Below, in pieces: positions 1 through 6,520 of a stretch of 9,031 nucleotides of DNA (its first letter is position 1; each line of letters opens with the position of its first letter). Location of the stretch: contig JASIBJ010000728.1 in NCBI GenBank assembly GCA_030045215.1, forward strand, positions 1 through 9,031. The letters run 5' to 3'. Position numbers and translations under genes: made by a program. The notes under the pieces were generated by a model. That model saw nothing but the letters and a program-made list of their open reading frames with translations. It was not told the DNA's origin and searched no databases. This stretch comes from Streptosporangiaceae bacterium (GTDB lineage: Bacteria; Actinomycetota; Actinomycetes; Streptosporangiales; Streptosporangiaceae).

Positions 1-1293
1 CAGGATCACATCATCGGCGGCAGCATGTTTCGCCACGTAGTCGGCCTGGTCCCGGACGTCTTCGTTCGGGATCGGATGGCCGCGCACGTAGGGCGCGGCC
101 GCGACCGAGAACCCAGCGACTGCCGCGACGGCAATCATCGAGGCCACCACCCAGGCCGCAGCACCCCCGCGCAGCCGCTGGCGCGCCAGCGCGCAGATGC
201 CGCCGACTCCGACCGCCGCCACCGCGACGGTCACTGCGATCAACCAGGTCGAGGTGCGCAGGTCGCCGAAGGGATAGATCTTGACGGCCGACATCACGAT
301 CATCTCGGGCAGCAAAACGATGGCAGCCAAAGCCGTGGCTGGCCGCCCAAGGCGGAACATGGTCACCAGGCCGACGATCACCAATGGCAGGGCCAGCCAG
401 GCCGGCCCCAGCCCGAAGTCCGCGCGCAGGTGGCCCAGCATCTTCGTGATGAACGCCCAGCTCGCGTGCAGGCCCTGGCCGAGGGGAACGTAATAGCCGT
501 CCCAGTAGGTCGAGGCACCCAGCGCGTCTGCCGCCCGGGCGTCGAACGCCTCGTAGACGCCCAGCATCAGCACGGCCGTTACGCCCCCGGCGACCGCGAC
601 CTCGGCCAGACGGCCCCAGGCCCGCCTGACGAGCTGCACCACGAACAGCGCTCCGATCGCGGCCGCGCCGGTGAACGCCGCCACGTCGCTGATCAGCATG
701 CCGCCCCAGACCGCCACTGACAGTGCGGCTAGCCCGCGGCGGGACCAGCTCCGTTCCAGGCGCGAGGTCAGTGCCAGGATCAGCAGTGCCATGAACGCAT
801 CGGCGGTGTACTGCTTCAGGTCATCGCGCAGCAGCATCGCGGGAACCAGGAGCACGGCCAGGCCGGCCAGGATCCCGGCCACTACCCGGTCGGCAGGCCC
901 TCGCCAGCCAAGCCCGCGAGCAAGCCAGTAGGCAGCGGCTACCGCCAGGCCGGCAAAGGCCAGCGGCACTATCCGGGACGACTCGCTGGCCCCGATCGTG
1001 AAGACCCGCACCAGGAAGGACCAGCCGATGGGCGTGCTCGAGGTCGTCTCGGTCAGCTGGCTCAGCGGAAACCTGGTCGTGACCGCGACCCATGCCTCGT
1101 CGTTCCAGAATGGCTGGCTGAGCATGTAGCCGACATCGTGAACGACCAGGACACCCAGGCTCAGCACCAGAACCAGGAGATGCTCTGGGGTGAAGCGGCG
1201 AAGCCACGCCAGCGGGCGGACGCCGAGACGCGTCGCGGCCTGCGCAGAAGGCTCTGCGGTTGCGGTCCGGAACCGCGCGACTTGCTCAGCCAT
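1..1293 (-). CDS. GT-C superfamily membrane glycosyltransferase (GT39/ArnT-like), C-terminus outside window
   Basis: The minus-strand frame is open for 431 codons from ATG 1293 to the window edge without a stop. It encodes a very hydrophobic protein with about nine membrane segments, for example near residues 38-58, 107-124, 136-153, 190-222, 232-249, 296-313, 319-336 and 350-400. The first extracytoplasmic loop carries WNDEAW (residues 63-68); an acidic DE pair there is the catalytic-loop signature of GT-C enzymes that use polyprenyl-phosphate sugars. KQYTAD (160-165) and YPFGDLR (340-346) resemble motifs in actinobacterial GT39-like proteins. The last visible residues start a soluble outer domain, so probably only this domain is missing. 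The likely role is sugar transfer to lipid or protein at the outer face of the membrane; donor and acceptor cannot be read. ATG 1293 has no clear Shine-Dalgarno. An in-frame ATG at 1344 (17 codons upstream) is an alternative, also with a weak site. Confidence 0.8.
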   Translation of the reverse strand, partial: MAEQVARFRTATAEPSAQAATRLGVRPLAWLRRFTPEHLLVLVLSLGVLVVHDVGYMLSQPFWNDEAWVAVTTRFPLSQLTETTSSTPIGWSFLVRVFTIGASESSRIVPLAFAGLAVAAAYWLARGLGWRGPADRVVAGILAGLAVLLVPAMLLRDDLKQYTADAFMALLILALTSRLERSWSRRGLAALSVAVWGGMLISDVAAFTGAAAIGALFVVQLVRRAWGRLAEVAVAGGVTAVLMLGVYEAFDARAADALGASTYWDGYYVPLGQGLHASWAFITKMLGHLRADFGLGPAWLALPLVIVGLVTMFRLGRPATALAAIVLLPEMIVMSAVKIYPFGDLRTSTWLIAVTVAVAAVGVGGICALARQRLRGGAAAWVVASMIAVAAVAGFSVAAAPYVRGHPIPNEDVRDQADYVAKHAAADDVIL

Positions 1294-1369
1294 GATGACC
1301 GGGGCGAGGCTGCGCGTCGCCTCGGTTCGACGATGCGCGTACATCGGGCCTGGTGCGGGGGGTCCACAT
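1286..1369 (-). CDS. Possible 27-residue upstream ORF overlapping the glycosyltransferase start
   Basis: ATG 1369 is preceded by GGAG (plus strand 1377-1380) at a 7-base spacing, the best ribosome-binding site in this stretch. The frame runs 27 codons to TGA at 1286-1288 and overlaps the glycosyltransferase ATG (1293) by 8 bases, so the downstream start could be translationally coupled to it. The peptide begins MWTPRTRP, is rich in Arg and Pro and matches nothing I recognise. It may be a leader peptide or chance. Confidence 0.3.
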   Translation of the reverse strand: MWTPRTRPDVRASSNRGDAQPRPGHHG

Positions 1370-1804
1370 GGCGAATCTCCGTTTTAGCGGGCACAACCGG
1401 CAGATCTCGCCGCCGACTTGCGGTCTGCGAGGTGACCGGGCGAGCCCTCGGCAGTTCGCCCAGGATACTCGCCAACCCGCCGGAAATGTCGCTAATAGCG
1501 GGGGGATTCCGCCGATGCCGCAGGTCGGCTGCCCTTAACCCCGGCCGCGATTAGCAGCGCGACCGCGTCGGCAGGCAGCAGATGTGCCTGTATCACGCTT
1601 TCAGGCATGAGTTGCCGAAGGGTGCCACCTGCGCGAGCTCCTGCTCTACGCGGATATCGGCATTTGGCTGGGCTCGCGGTAGCCGCAGCGCGGGGACGCG
1701 ATATCGGTCCCGCGCGCACAGCCGCGGATCCGGCCGCTGAGCCGGGACCGGTCGCCGGCGCCAGGGCGGCTGCGGCCTCGTCGCCCGGCCCTGAGGCTGA
1801 TCCC

Positions 1805-1822
1805 GGCGGCTGACCCGCCGCC
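1805..1822. terminator. GC-only hairpin, possible second terminator
   Basis: GGCGGC (1805-1810) pairs perfectly with GCCGCC (1817-1822) around a 6-base loop, 55 bases past the stop of the minus-strand membrane protein gene. There is no T-tract. Terminators without a T-tract are common in actinomycetes, but such stems also occur by chance in GC-rich DNA. Confidence 0.3.
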
Positions 1823-1844
1823 CCGCTGTGAGCTGAACCCGGCC

Positions 1845-1866
1845 AGCGCCCGGGCTGACTGGCGCT
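1845..1866 (-). terminator. Probable terminator hairpin of the 1878-2297 gene
   Basis: AGCGCC (1845-1850) and GGCGCT (1861-1866) form a perfect 6-bp stem with a 10-base loop. On the minus strand it lies 11 bases after the TGA at 1878-1880. It has no T-tract. Its position right behind a gene end supports termination or 3'-end protection. Confidence 0.4.
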
Positions 1867-1877
1867 AAGCCGCGAGC

Positions 1878-2297
1878 TCAGCGAAGCTTGCTGCCCGCCA
1901 CCAGCCTGGGTTCGTGCTCCGCTACACGCTGCCCCGGTTCCGCCCGTCGCTGGCCGGGCACCGCTGGCTGCCCGGGGGTCGTCAACCCCGACCCGGAATC
2001 CGGCGCGGAGGTCGAGGCGGCACTCGACGCGGTCCGCTGAGCCGGGACCTCAGCCGAGGACGCAGAGGCGGCGTAGCCGACCCGGTCGGCCAAGGGCCTC
2101 CCGCCGGGGATCGGCATGAGCTGCCGGCCTCCGTCATTCGCCTCGAACGCCCCGCCGGTGACCTCGTACCGCGGCGGCTTGCTGTGATGCTTGTACCGAG
2201 GATGCGCATTGGCGTGGAGGACCGCGGCGAGCCAGCAGAAAAGAGCAACGGCCACGACGATCGGGATGACCCACTGGGCGAGAATTGATCCAGACAT
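1878..2297 (-). CDS. Single-pass membrane protein with disordered tail, unknown function
   Basis: The gene encodes 139 residues. One strong membrane helix spans about residues 5-28. It is followed by a basic, His-rich stretch (HPRYKHHSKPPRYE, 32-45) that fits a cytoplasmic flank, a short ordered part (46-66) and a low-complexity Ser/Ala/Pro tail with three PGQ triplets (108-110, 114-116, 121-123). I do not recognise a named family; short one-helix proteins of this build are common in actinomycetes. I chose ATG 2297 because a purine run GGGGAGGGGG lies about 7 bases upstream. A start at 2327 would add 10 residues, but its AGGAGG sits only 2 bases from the ATG. The gene is divergent from 2501-2836, also a membrane protein, and the two may share a control region. 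Confidence 0.65.
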   Translation of the reverse strand: MSGSILAQWVIPIVVAVALFCWLAAVLHANAHPRYKHHSKPPRYEVTGGAFEANDGGRQLMPIPGGRPLADRVGYAASASSAEVPAQRTASSAASTSAPDSGSGLTTPGQPAVPGQRRAEPGQRVAEHEPRLVAGSKLR

Positions 2298-2500
2298 CGG
2301 AGTACCCCCTCCCCTAGGGCTCGTCATACCCTCCTGTCCCGCTTGTCACGGCAGCAAATTTGCGGCGCCGGAACTTCGCTGAGACCTGCGCGCTCATAAA
2401 TCATGATTGATTCGGATGTATCACTCGGGGGGCCGGATGCCATCGACGGCGCACCCGGCACGTCCTCGCGTGCCAGGCAGGCATATGTCACCATACGAGG
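2298..2500. promoter_or_regulatory. Divergent intergenic region with a 10-bp palindrome
   Basis: This stretch separates two divergent membrane-protein genes and must carry their promoters. Its most AT-rich part (about 2394-2422) contains the perfect palindrome AATCATGATT (2399-2408), which could be an operator or part of a promoter. CCCTAGGG (2313-2320) is a second short palindrome, inside the leader of the minus-strand gene. I could not assign convincing -35 and -10 boxes. Confidence 0.4.
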
Positions 2501-2836
2501 GTGATCAGGTGGGGCACCCGATTCCTGTGGCTGCTGGCCCTCATCGTCGTCGTGGTCGTCCTTCACGACTTCCTGGCCGTGGTCCTCCTCGGTATCGTGG
2601 CCGTCGGTTACTACGTCTCACTGCACCTGCACCCCGACGAGTTCTGCCGGACGTGCGGAGGCACCGGCCGGCACTCCGGCTGGCTGTTCCTCTGGTCGCG
2701 GCGGCAGTGTCCCACCTGCGCGGGCCAGGGCCGCAATCGAAGGCTCGGCAACGTAATCCTGCACCCCAACCGGGACACGTTGCGTGAACGCAGCGCGAAT
2801 CGGGCGAAGGAGCGACGCAGACTGCCTCGGGCCTGA
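2501..2836 (+). CDS. Small membrane protein with DnaJ-like CxxCxGxG zinc ribbon
   Basis: The gene encodes 111 residues and starts with GTG. Residues 8-43 are hydrophobic and likely form one or two membrane helices. Next comes CRTCGGTGRH (C49, C52) and, 18 residues later, CPTCAGQGRNRR (C70, C73). These are two CxxCxGxG-type knuckles like those in the DnaJ cysteine-rich domain, so a four-Cys zinc site is expected. The C-terminus is strongly basic (RERSANRAKERRRLPRA), suggesting a cytoplasmic location and contact with nucleic acid or phospholipid. There is no J-domain, so this is not a DnaJ. The start lacks a properly spaced Shine-Dalgarno (CGAGG touches the GTG), so it may be leaderless or weakly translated. 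It converges on the response regulator gene with 3 bases between the stop codons. Function unknown. Confidence 0.75.
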   Translation: MIRWGTRFLWLLALIVVVVVLHDFLAVVLLGIVAVGYYVSLHLHPDEFCRTCGGTGRHSGWLFLWSRRQCPTCAGQGRNRRLGNVILHPNRDTLRERSANRAKERRRLPRA

Positions 2837-2839
2837 CAG

Positions 2840-3499
2840 TCAGCGACCCGGCTGAGCCAGCCCGGTCTCGTAGGCGAACACCACGAGCTGAGCGCGGTCT
2901 CTGGCGGCCAGTTTCATCATGGCCCGCCCGACGTGAGTCTTGACCGTCGAGCCGCTCACGTACAGCTGCCTCCCGATCTCCTCGTTCGACAGCCCGGCCG
3001 CGATCAGCGTGACCACCTCGCGCTCGCGGGCCGTCAGCTCGCCGATGCCGGGCACGCGGCGCGGAGTCCGCGTCCGGGCCGCAAACTCCGAGATCAGCCG
3101 TCTCGTGACCGCCGGGGACAGCAGCGCCTCACCAGCCGCCACGACCCGCACTCCGCGGATGAGTTCGGCGGCGTCGGTGTCCTTGACCAGGAACCCGGCG
3201 GCCCCGGCCCGCAGGGCGTCGAAGATGTACTCGTCCAGCTCGAACGTGGTCACGATGATCACGTGCACGCCGGCCAGGTCGGCCCGGTCGGCAATCCGCC
3301 TCGTCGCCTCGATACCGTCGAGCACCGGCATCCGGATGTCCATCAGCAGCACGTCCGGCTTCTCCTGGGCCGCCAGCTGGACCGCCTCTTCGCCGTTGCT
3401 CACCTGACCGATGACCGTCATGTCTTCTTCGGCATCGAGTAGCGCGGCGAAGCCGCTGCGCACCAGCGACTGGTCGTCGGCCAGCCCCACGCGGATCAC
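2840..3499 (-). CDS. NarL/LuxR-family response regulator
   Basis: The gene encodes 219 residues. The receiver domain (about 1-120) has the acidic pair D8 D9, phospho-acceptor D54 in LLMDIRMP, the switch Thr at T84 and K106 in FLVKD. A linker (about 128-152) leads to a LuxR-type helix-turn-helix (about 153-212) with ELTAREREV and GLSNEEIGRQLYVSGSTVKTH, including the expected recognition helix. It should be phosphorylated by the neighbouring kinase and then bind DNA as a dimer. I chose GTG 3499 because the receiver domain starts there and because GTG overlaps the kinase TGA (GTGA, 3496-3499), which implies translational coupling. A longer frame up to 3655 only adds an Arg/Gly-rich shadow of the kinase gene. 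The likely target is the divergent ABC transporter operon. Confidence 0.93.
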   Translation of the reverse strand: MIRVGLADDQSLVRSGFAALLDAEEDMTVIGQVSNGEEAVQLAAQEKPDVLLMDIRMPVLDGIEATRRIADRADLAGVHVIIVTTFELDEYIFDALRAGAAGFLVKDTDAAELIRGVRVVAAGEALLSPAVTRRLISEFAARTRTPRRVPGIGELTAREREVVTLIAAGLSNEEIGRQLYVSGSTVKTHVGRAMMKLAARDRAQLVVFAYETGLAQPGR

Positions 3500-4701
3500 G
3501 CGTCTGCCCGCGCCGCCATATCGGGCTGCCGAGCGGGCAGCCAGGCCGAGACGCGGAACCCGCCCGCCGCACTGGGCCCGGCGTCGAAGGTGCCACCCAG
3601 CTCCAGCACCCGCTCGGCCATCCCCCGGATCCCGTTCCCGGCTCCCCGGTTCCATTGGGCTGGAGCCGGCCGGACCAAACCGGCATCCTCCACCTCCACC
3701 GACACCCCGGCCGGCTCGTACCGCACCCGCACCGAGGCCGACCGCGCGCCGCTGTGCTTGCGGACGTTGGTCAGCGACTCCTGCACGATGCGGTACGCGG
3801 CAATGTCCGCGTCCACTGGCAACGACCCCGGCTCCCCTTCCACCGTCAGGCGCACCTCCAGCTCCGCTGACCGCACCGACGCCAGCAGGTCATCCAGCCC
3901 CGCCAGCCCCGCACTCGGCGACCGTGGCGCCCCATCCGGCCCCTCGTCCCGCAGCACGCCCAGCACCGCCCGCAGCTCTGACAGCGCCTGCTTGCTCACC
4001 CCGTGAATGGCCGTCAGCGCCTCCTTCGCCCGGTCTGGCTGGCGGTCCATCAAGTGCAACGCCGTATTCGCCTGCACGTTGATCACCGAGATATTGTGCG
4101 CCAGCACGTCATGCAGGTCCCTGGCGATCCGCATCCGGTCCTCGCTCGCCCGGCGCCTGAACTCCTCCTCCTGGCTGCGCTTGAGGGCAGCGGTCCGCTG
4201 GCCCCGAATTCTGATCAGCTCGGTGATGGCGACCAGGACAATCAGCCAAGCGGCGAGGCCGGCCGCCGCGGCTGCGCTCGCATGACCGTGAGTGCCGATC
4301 AGCCACGGCGGCCAGGTACTCCACAGGTAACCGATGACCACCGACACCACCGCGGCCGCGCGCTTGCGGGCGATCGCGGCGTTGAGGAACGCGACGATCA
4401 GCGCGAGCCAGATCAGCCCGCCACCGAGCTGGCCCGCCGTCAACGTGGCGGCCAGGCTGACGGCCAGGACGCCGACCGGGTAGCGCCGCCTGGCGACCAG
4501 GGCCAGGCCGGCGATCGCCAGCAGTACGTAGACATACCAGCCATCCATCCCAGCGCGGTGATGCCCGGACGAGCCCCAGGACTTGCTCGCGTATGTGGCG
4601 CCCAGTTGCAGGGCGGTCACCGCCAGCGCGATCCCAGCGTCGACCGCCCACTGGCCGGTGCGGCCTGGTGGTTGCTTACCGGGTGCAGCGCGCTCGGTCA
4701 T
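3496..4701 (-). CDS. NarL-family sensor histidine kinase (HisKA_3 type)
   Basis: The gene encodes 401 residues. The N-terminal 165 residues hold about five or six membrane segments (near 18-35, 55-70, 76-92, 95-110, 115-130, 146-163) with very short loops, so the stimulus is probably sensed within or at the membrane. A linker helix (165-188) leads to the dimerisation/phosphotransfer domain with phospho-acceptor H197 in ARDLHDVLAH. The ATP-binding domain shows the N box at ESLTNVRKHS (N312), the G1 box at VEVEDAG (D339) and the G2 box at GNGIRGM (355-361). The usual second acidic residue of the G1 box is Ala here, a change also tolerated in related kinases. ATG 4701 has only a weak GGA upstream. 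The kinase and response regulator genes form one operon with a 4-base overlap. Confidence 0.93.
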   Translation of the reverse strand: MTERAAPGKQPPGRTGQWAVDAGIALAVTALQLGATYASKSWGSSGHHRAGMDGWYVYVLLAIAGLALVARRRYPVGVLAVSLAATLTAGQLGGGLIWLALIVAFLNAAIARKRAAAVVSVVIGYLWSTWPPWLIGTHGHASAAAAAGLAAWLIVLVAITELIRIRGQRTAALKRSQEEEFRRRASEDRMRIARDLHDVLAHNISVINVQANTALHLMDRQPDRAKEALTAIHGVSKQALSELRAVLGVLRDEGPDGAPRSPSAGLAGLDDLLASVRSAELEVRLTVEGEPGSLPVDADIAAYRIVQESLTNVRKHSGARSASVRVRYEPAGVSVEVEDAGLVRPAPAQWNRGAGNGIRGMAERVLELGGTFDAGPSAAGGFRVSAWLPARQPDMAARADA

Positions 4702-4919
4702 GGCTAGTTCCGACCGTATGTCAGCTGCCGCGGGAGCCGCGTCGGCCTGCGGTCGAGTTTCAGTCGGATGGCCTACGCCTGTGGTCTACGCCGGCGACGG
4801 CCGCCTGGCTATGCGGCCTACTCAGGCCGGTCTCGCTGGCCGACGACGTCGCGGGCGTCCCCGAGCAGCATTGCTTGCTGTAACCAGCAGCGCCAGGGAA
4901 GAAGGGACGTTTGATAGCC
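4702..4919. promoter_or_regulatory. Divergent control region between kinase and ABC operon
   Basis: This region must drive both the kinase-regulator operon (leftward) and the ABC operon (rightward). It contains imperfect direct repeats GGCCTACGCC (4770-4779) and GGTCTACGCC (4783-4792) with 13-base periodicity, an inverted repeat CGGCCT/AGGCCG (4814-4819/4824-4829), and the palindrome CGACGTCG (4844-4851). Any of these could bind the response regulator; the sequence does not say which. GAAGGGA (4901-4907) is the only plausible ribosome-binding site for the ATPase. Confidence 0.45.
4866..4889 (+). promoter_or_regulatory. Mutually exclusive small hairpins in the ABC leader
   Basis: CAGCA (4866-4870), TGCTG (4876-4880) and CAGCA (4885-4889) allow two competing 5-bp hairpins that share the middle arm, about 30-55 bases before the ATPase start. 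This resembles a minimal attenuator layout, but the stems are short and there is no T-tract. Confidence 0.25.
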
Positions 4920-5633
4920 ATGGCGATCATCGAGGCCGCGGGCCTCACCAAGCGGTACGGCCACGTGCTGGCCGTCGATCGGCTCAGTTTCACTGTGGAA
5001 CGCGGGCAGGTGGTCGGCTTCCTCGGCCCGAACGGCGCGGGGAAGACCACGACCCTGCGCATGCTGCTCGGGCTCGTCCGGCCAGATGCAGGCACTGCGG
5101 CCATCGGCGGGCGTGCCTACAGCGAGCTCTCCGACCCGTTGAGCCAGGTGGGAGCCGTGCTCGAGGCGTCAAGCTTCCACCCGGGCCGCAGTGCCCGCAA
5201 CCACCTGCGCATCCAGGCCCTTGTGGCCGGTGTCGGCGCCGCTCGCATCGGCGTCGTACTCGATCGCGTTGGCCTCAGCGAGGCCGCGGACCGCCGCGTC
5301 CGCGGCTTCTCGCTCGGCATGCGCCAGCGACTCGGGCTGGCCACCGCGCTGCTCGCGGGTCCGGAGGTGCTCATCCTCGATGAGCCGGCTAAAGGGCTTG
5401 ACCCCGAAGGCGTCCGGTGGCTGCGTGACCTAGTGCGTCACCTGGCCGCCGAGGGCACCGCAGTGCTGGTGTCCAGCCACATCCTGGCCGAAGTCGCGCA
5501 GACCGTGGATTCGGTCATCATTATCAATCACGGCCGGGTGATCACCCAGGCGCCCATCGCCGAACTCACCGCAACGGCCCGCCTTGAGGACGTATTCCTC
5601 GGGCTTACTACCGGGAGTTCCCATGGGATCTAA
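4920..5633 (+). CDS. ABC transporter ATP-binding protein (ABC-2 exporter type)
   Basis: The gene encodes 237 residues from ATG 4920. Visible motifs are Walker A GPNGAGKTT (36-44), the Q-loop region followed by the family pattern FHPGRSARNHL (86-96), signature SLGMRQR (131-137), Walker B VLILDEP (150-156), D-loop GLDPEG and H-loop SSHILAEV (185-192). The C-terminal LEDVFLGLT is typical of exporters of the BcrA/DrrA group, which pump antibiotics, peptides or lipids outward. I prefer ATG 4920 because homologues begin close to the IIEAAGLTKRYG stretch. TTG 4911 would add three residues and is nearer to GAAGGGA (4901-4907), so it cannot be excluded. The gene overlaps the permease gene by 11 bases and is divergent from the two-component genes, which suggests regulation by them. 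Confidence 0.93.
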   Translation: MAIIEAAGLTKRYGHVLAVDRLSFTVERGQVVGFLGPNGAGKTTTLRMLLGLVRPDAGTAAIGGRAYSELSDPLSQVGAVLEASSFHPGRSARNHLRIQALVAGVGAARIGVVLDRVGLSEAADRRVRGFSLGMRQRLGLATALLAGPEVLILDEPAKGLDPEGVRWLRDLVRHLAAEGTAVLVSSHILAEVAQTVDSVIIINHGRVITQAPIAELTATARLEDVFLGLTTGSSHGI

Positions 5634-6417
5634 CACCAGGCTGATCAGAGTTGAGCTGCTCAAGCTCCGTACGACGAGGCTGGCCTTCGGGCTGCTGGCC
5701 ACCGCCGTCGGCCTGAGCGCGCTGTTCAGCATCCTCGAGGCCAGCCGGGCTGGCACCAATTCGGTCGCGCCGCTGTCGACCGCAGCCGGGCTGAACTCTG
5801 TCATCACCGGCGGCGTGCTGGCCCTGTTGTTTGCCGCGGTGCTGGGCGTGACCGTATCCAGCGGCGAGTTCCGGCACGAGACGGCGACCACCACCTACCT
5901 GGCCACGCCCAAGCGCAGCCGGGTGCTGGTGGCCAAGAGCGCCGCGGCCGCCTGCGGCGGGGCGGTCTTCGGCTTGGCCGGCTGGCTCGTCGCCACGGGG
6001 GTCGGCCTCGGCTTCGTTGCGGCCGACGGCTACACGGCACACATCAGCGACGCGACGCTGGCCAGGTACGCCGCCGGGCACGTCCTGGGCGGGGCGCTGC
6101 TGGCAGCGATCGGCGTCGGCATCGGCTCGCTGATCAGGTCCCAGCTGGTCGGCGTCATCGGCGTGCTCGTCTGGGCAGTGGTGATCGAGTCCATCATCGG
6201 AGGCCTGTTCAACTCGGTCCAGCCGTACCTGCCGTACACGGCCGCGACCACGCTCGCGGGCAGCGTCCTTGGCGGCGCCGCCTTCGGGCCCGCGCACGGC
6301 GCGTCAAGCAGTGCGAGCCCGCTGCCGTTCGCGGCGGCCGCGGCATTGCTGGCGGCGGTCGCGGTCGTGATCTCATCGATAGCGGCCAGGACTACTGTCG
6401 GCAGGGACATCAGCTAG
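5623..6417 (+). CDS. ABC-2 type permease subunit
   Basis: The gene encodes 264 residues with about six membrane segments (near 20-38, 58-79, 105-130, 148-170, 174-195, 234-254). After the second segment comes GEFRHETATTTYLATPKRSR (81-100), the conserved cytoplasmic coupling region of ABC-2 permeases that contacts the ATPase. It should form the membrane channel of the exporter with the upstream ATPase, probably as two copies of each. ATG 5623 was chosen because GGGAG stands 5 bases upstream and the start sits inside the end of the ATPase gene (ATGGGATCTAA). A start at 5584 would place 13 atypical residues before it. The substrate cannot be read; antimicrobial peptide or antibiotic resistance is the usual role in this context. 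Confidence 0.9.
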   Translation: MGSNTRLIRVELLKLRTTRLAFGLLATAVGLSALFSILEASRAGTNSVAPLSTAAGLNSVITGGVLALLFAAVLGVTVSSGEFRHETATTTYLATPKRSRVLVAKSAAAACGGAVFGLAGWLVATGVGLGFVAADGYTAHISDATLARYAAGHVLGGALLAAIGVGIGSLIRSQLVGVIGVLVWAVVIESIIGGLFNSVQPYLPYTAATTLAGSVLGGAAFGPAHGASSSASPLPFAAAAALLAAVAVVISSIAARTTVGRDIS

Positions 6418-6439
6418 CCGGGAGGTGCGGGCTAGCTGA
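6410..6439. terminator. 10-bp inverted repeat over the permease stop codon
   Basis: TCAGCTAGCC (6410-6419) and GGCTAGCTGA (6430-6439) are perfect complements around a 10-base loop; the TAG stop (6415-6417) lies within the left arm. It may act as a terminator without a T-tract for the ABC operon, or as a protein-binding site, since its core CTAGCC-N10-GGCTAG recurs at 6896-6917. Confidence 0.45.
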
Positions 6440-6485
6440 CGGGCTACGCGGGGTGCACCGGTAGCGGAGCGTGCCCGCGCTAGCT

Positions 6486-6508
6486 GGCAGCGATCATCCG
6501 GAGCTGCC
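6486..6508. terminator. Possible bidirectional terminator between convergent genes
   Basis: GGCAGC (6486-6491) and GCTGCC (6503-6508) form a 6-bp stem with an 11-base loop, 12 bases beyond the stop of the minus-strand beta-sandwich gene and 68 bases beyond the permease stop. There is no T-tract on either side. Confidence 0.3.
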
Positions 6509-6520
6509 CCGAGCGCGGCG

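Larger units (their letters stand above)
1294..1877. other. Gene-poor stretch of about 580 bases
   Basis: Apart from the possible upstream ORF (1286-1369) and two hairpins (1805-1822, 1845-1866), I see no supported gene here. Open frames on both strands are short, Arg/Pro/Ala-rich and lack ribosome-binding sites. The least shadow-like one is minus 1492-1719, whose C-terminal half contains LRQLMPESVIQAHLLPADAV and could be a decayed fragment; I cannot name it. The promoter of the glycosyltransferase probably lies between about 1345 and 1500. Confidence 0.5.

Noticed and set aside
25..720. Long plus-strand open frame rich in Arg, His, Asp and Gly
   Set aside because: It is the antisense shadow of the glycosyltransferase gene; the minus frame has coherent membrane segments and GT-C motifs, and the plus frame has low-complexity charged sequence.
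1734..2049. 16-base direct repeat CCGCTGAGCCGGGACC at 1734-1749 and 2034-2049, exactly 300 bases apart
   Set aside because: Similarity stops right outside the 16 bases, and both copies sit in low-complexity GC-rich DNA, so a chance or composition effect is more likely than a duplication.
3500..3655. N-terminal extension of the response regulator up to ATG 3655
   Set aside because: The added 52 residues are Arg/Gly-rich, lie fully inside the kinase gene, and precede the normal receiver-domain start; GTG 3499 overlaps the kinase stop in the usual way.
4583..5383. Long plus-strand frame across the kinase start and into the ATPase gene
   Set aside because: It is out of frame with the clear Walker A, signature and Walker B motifs of the ATPase, and is Arg/Pro/Gly-rich shadow sequence.
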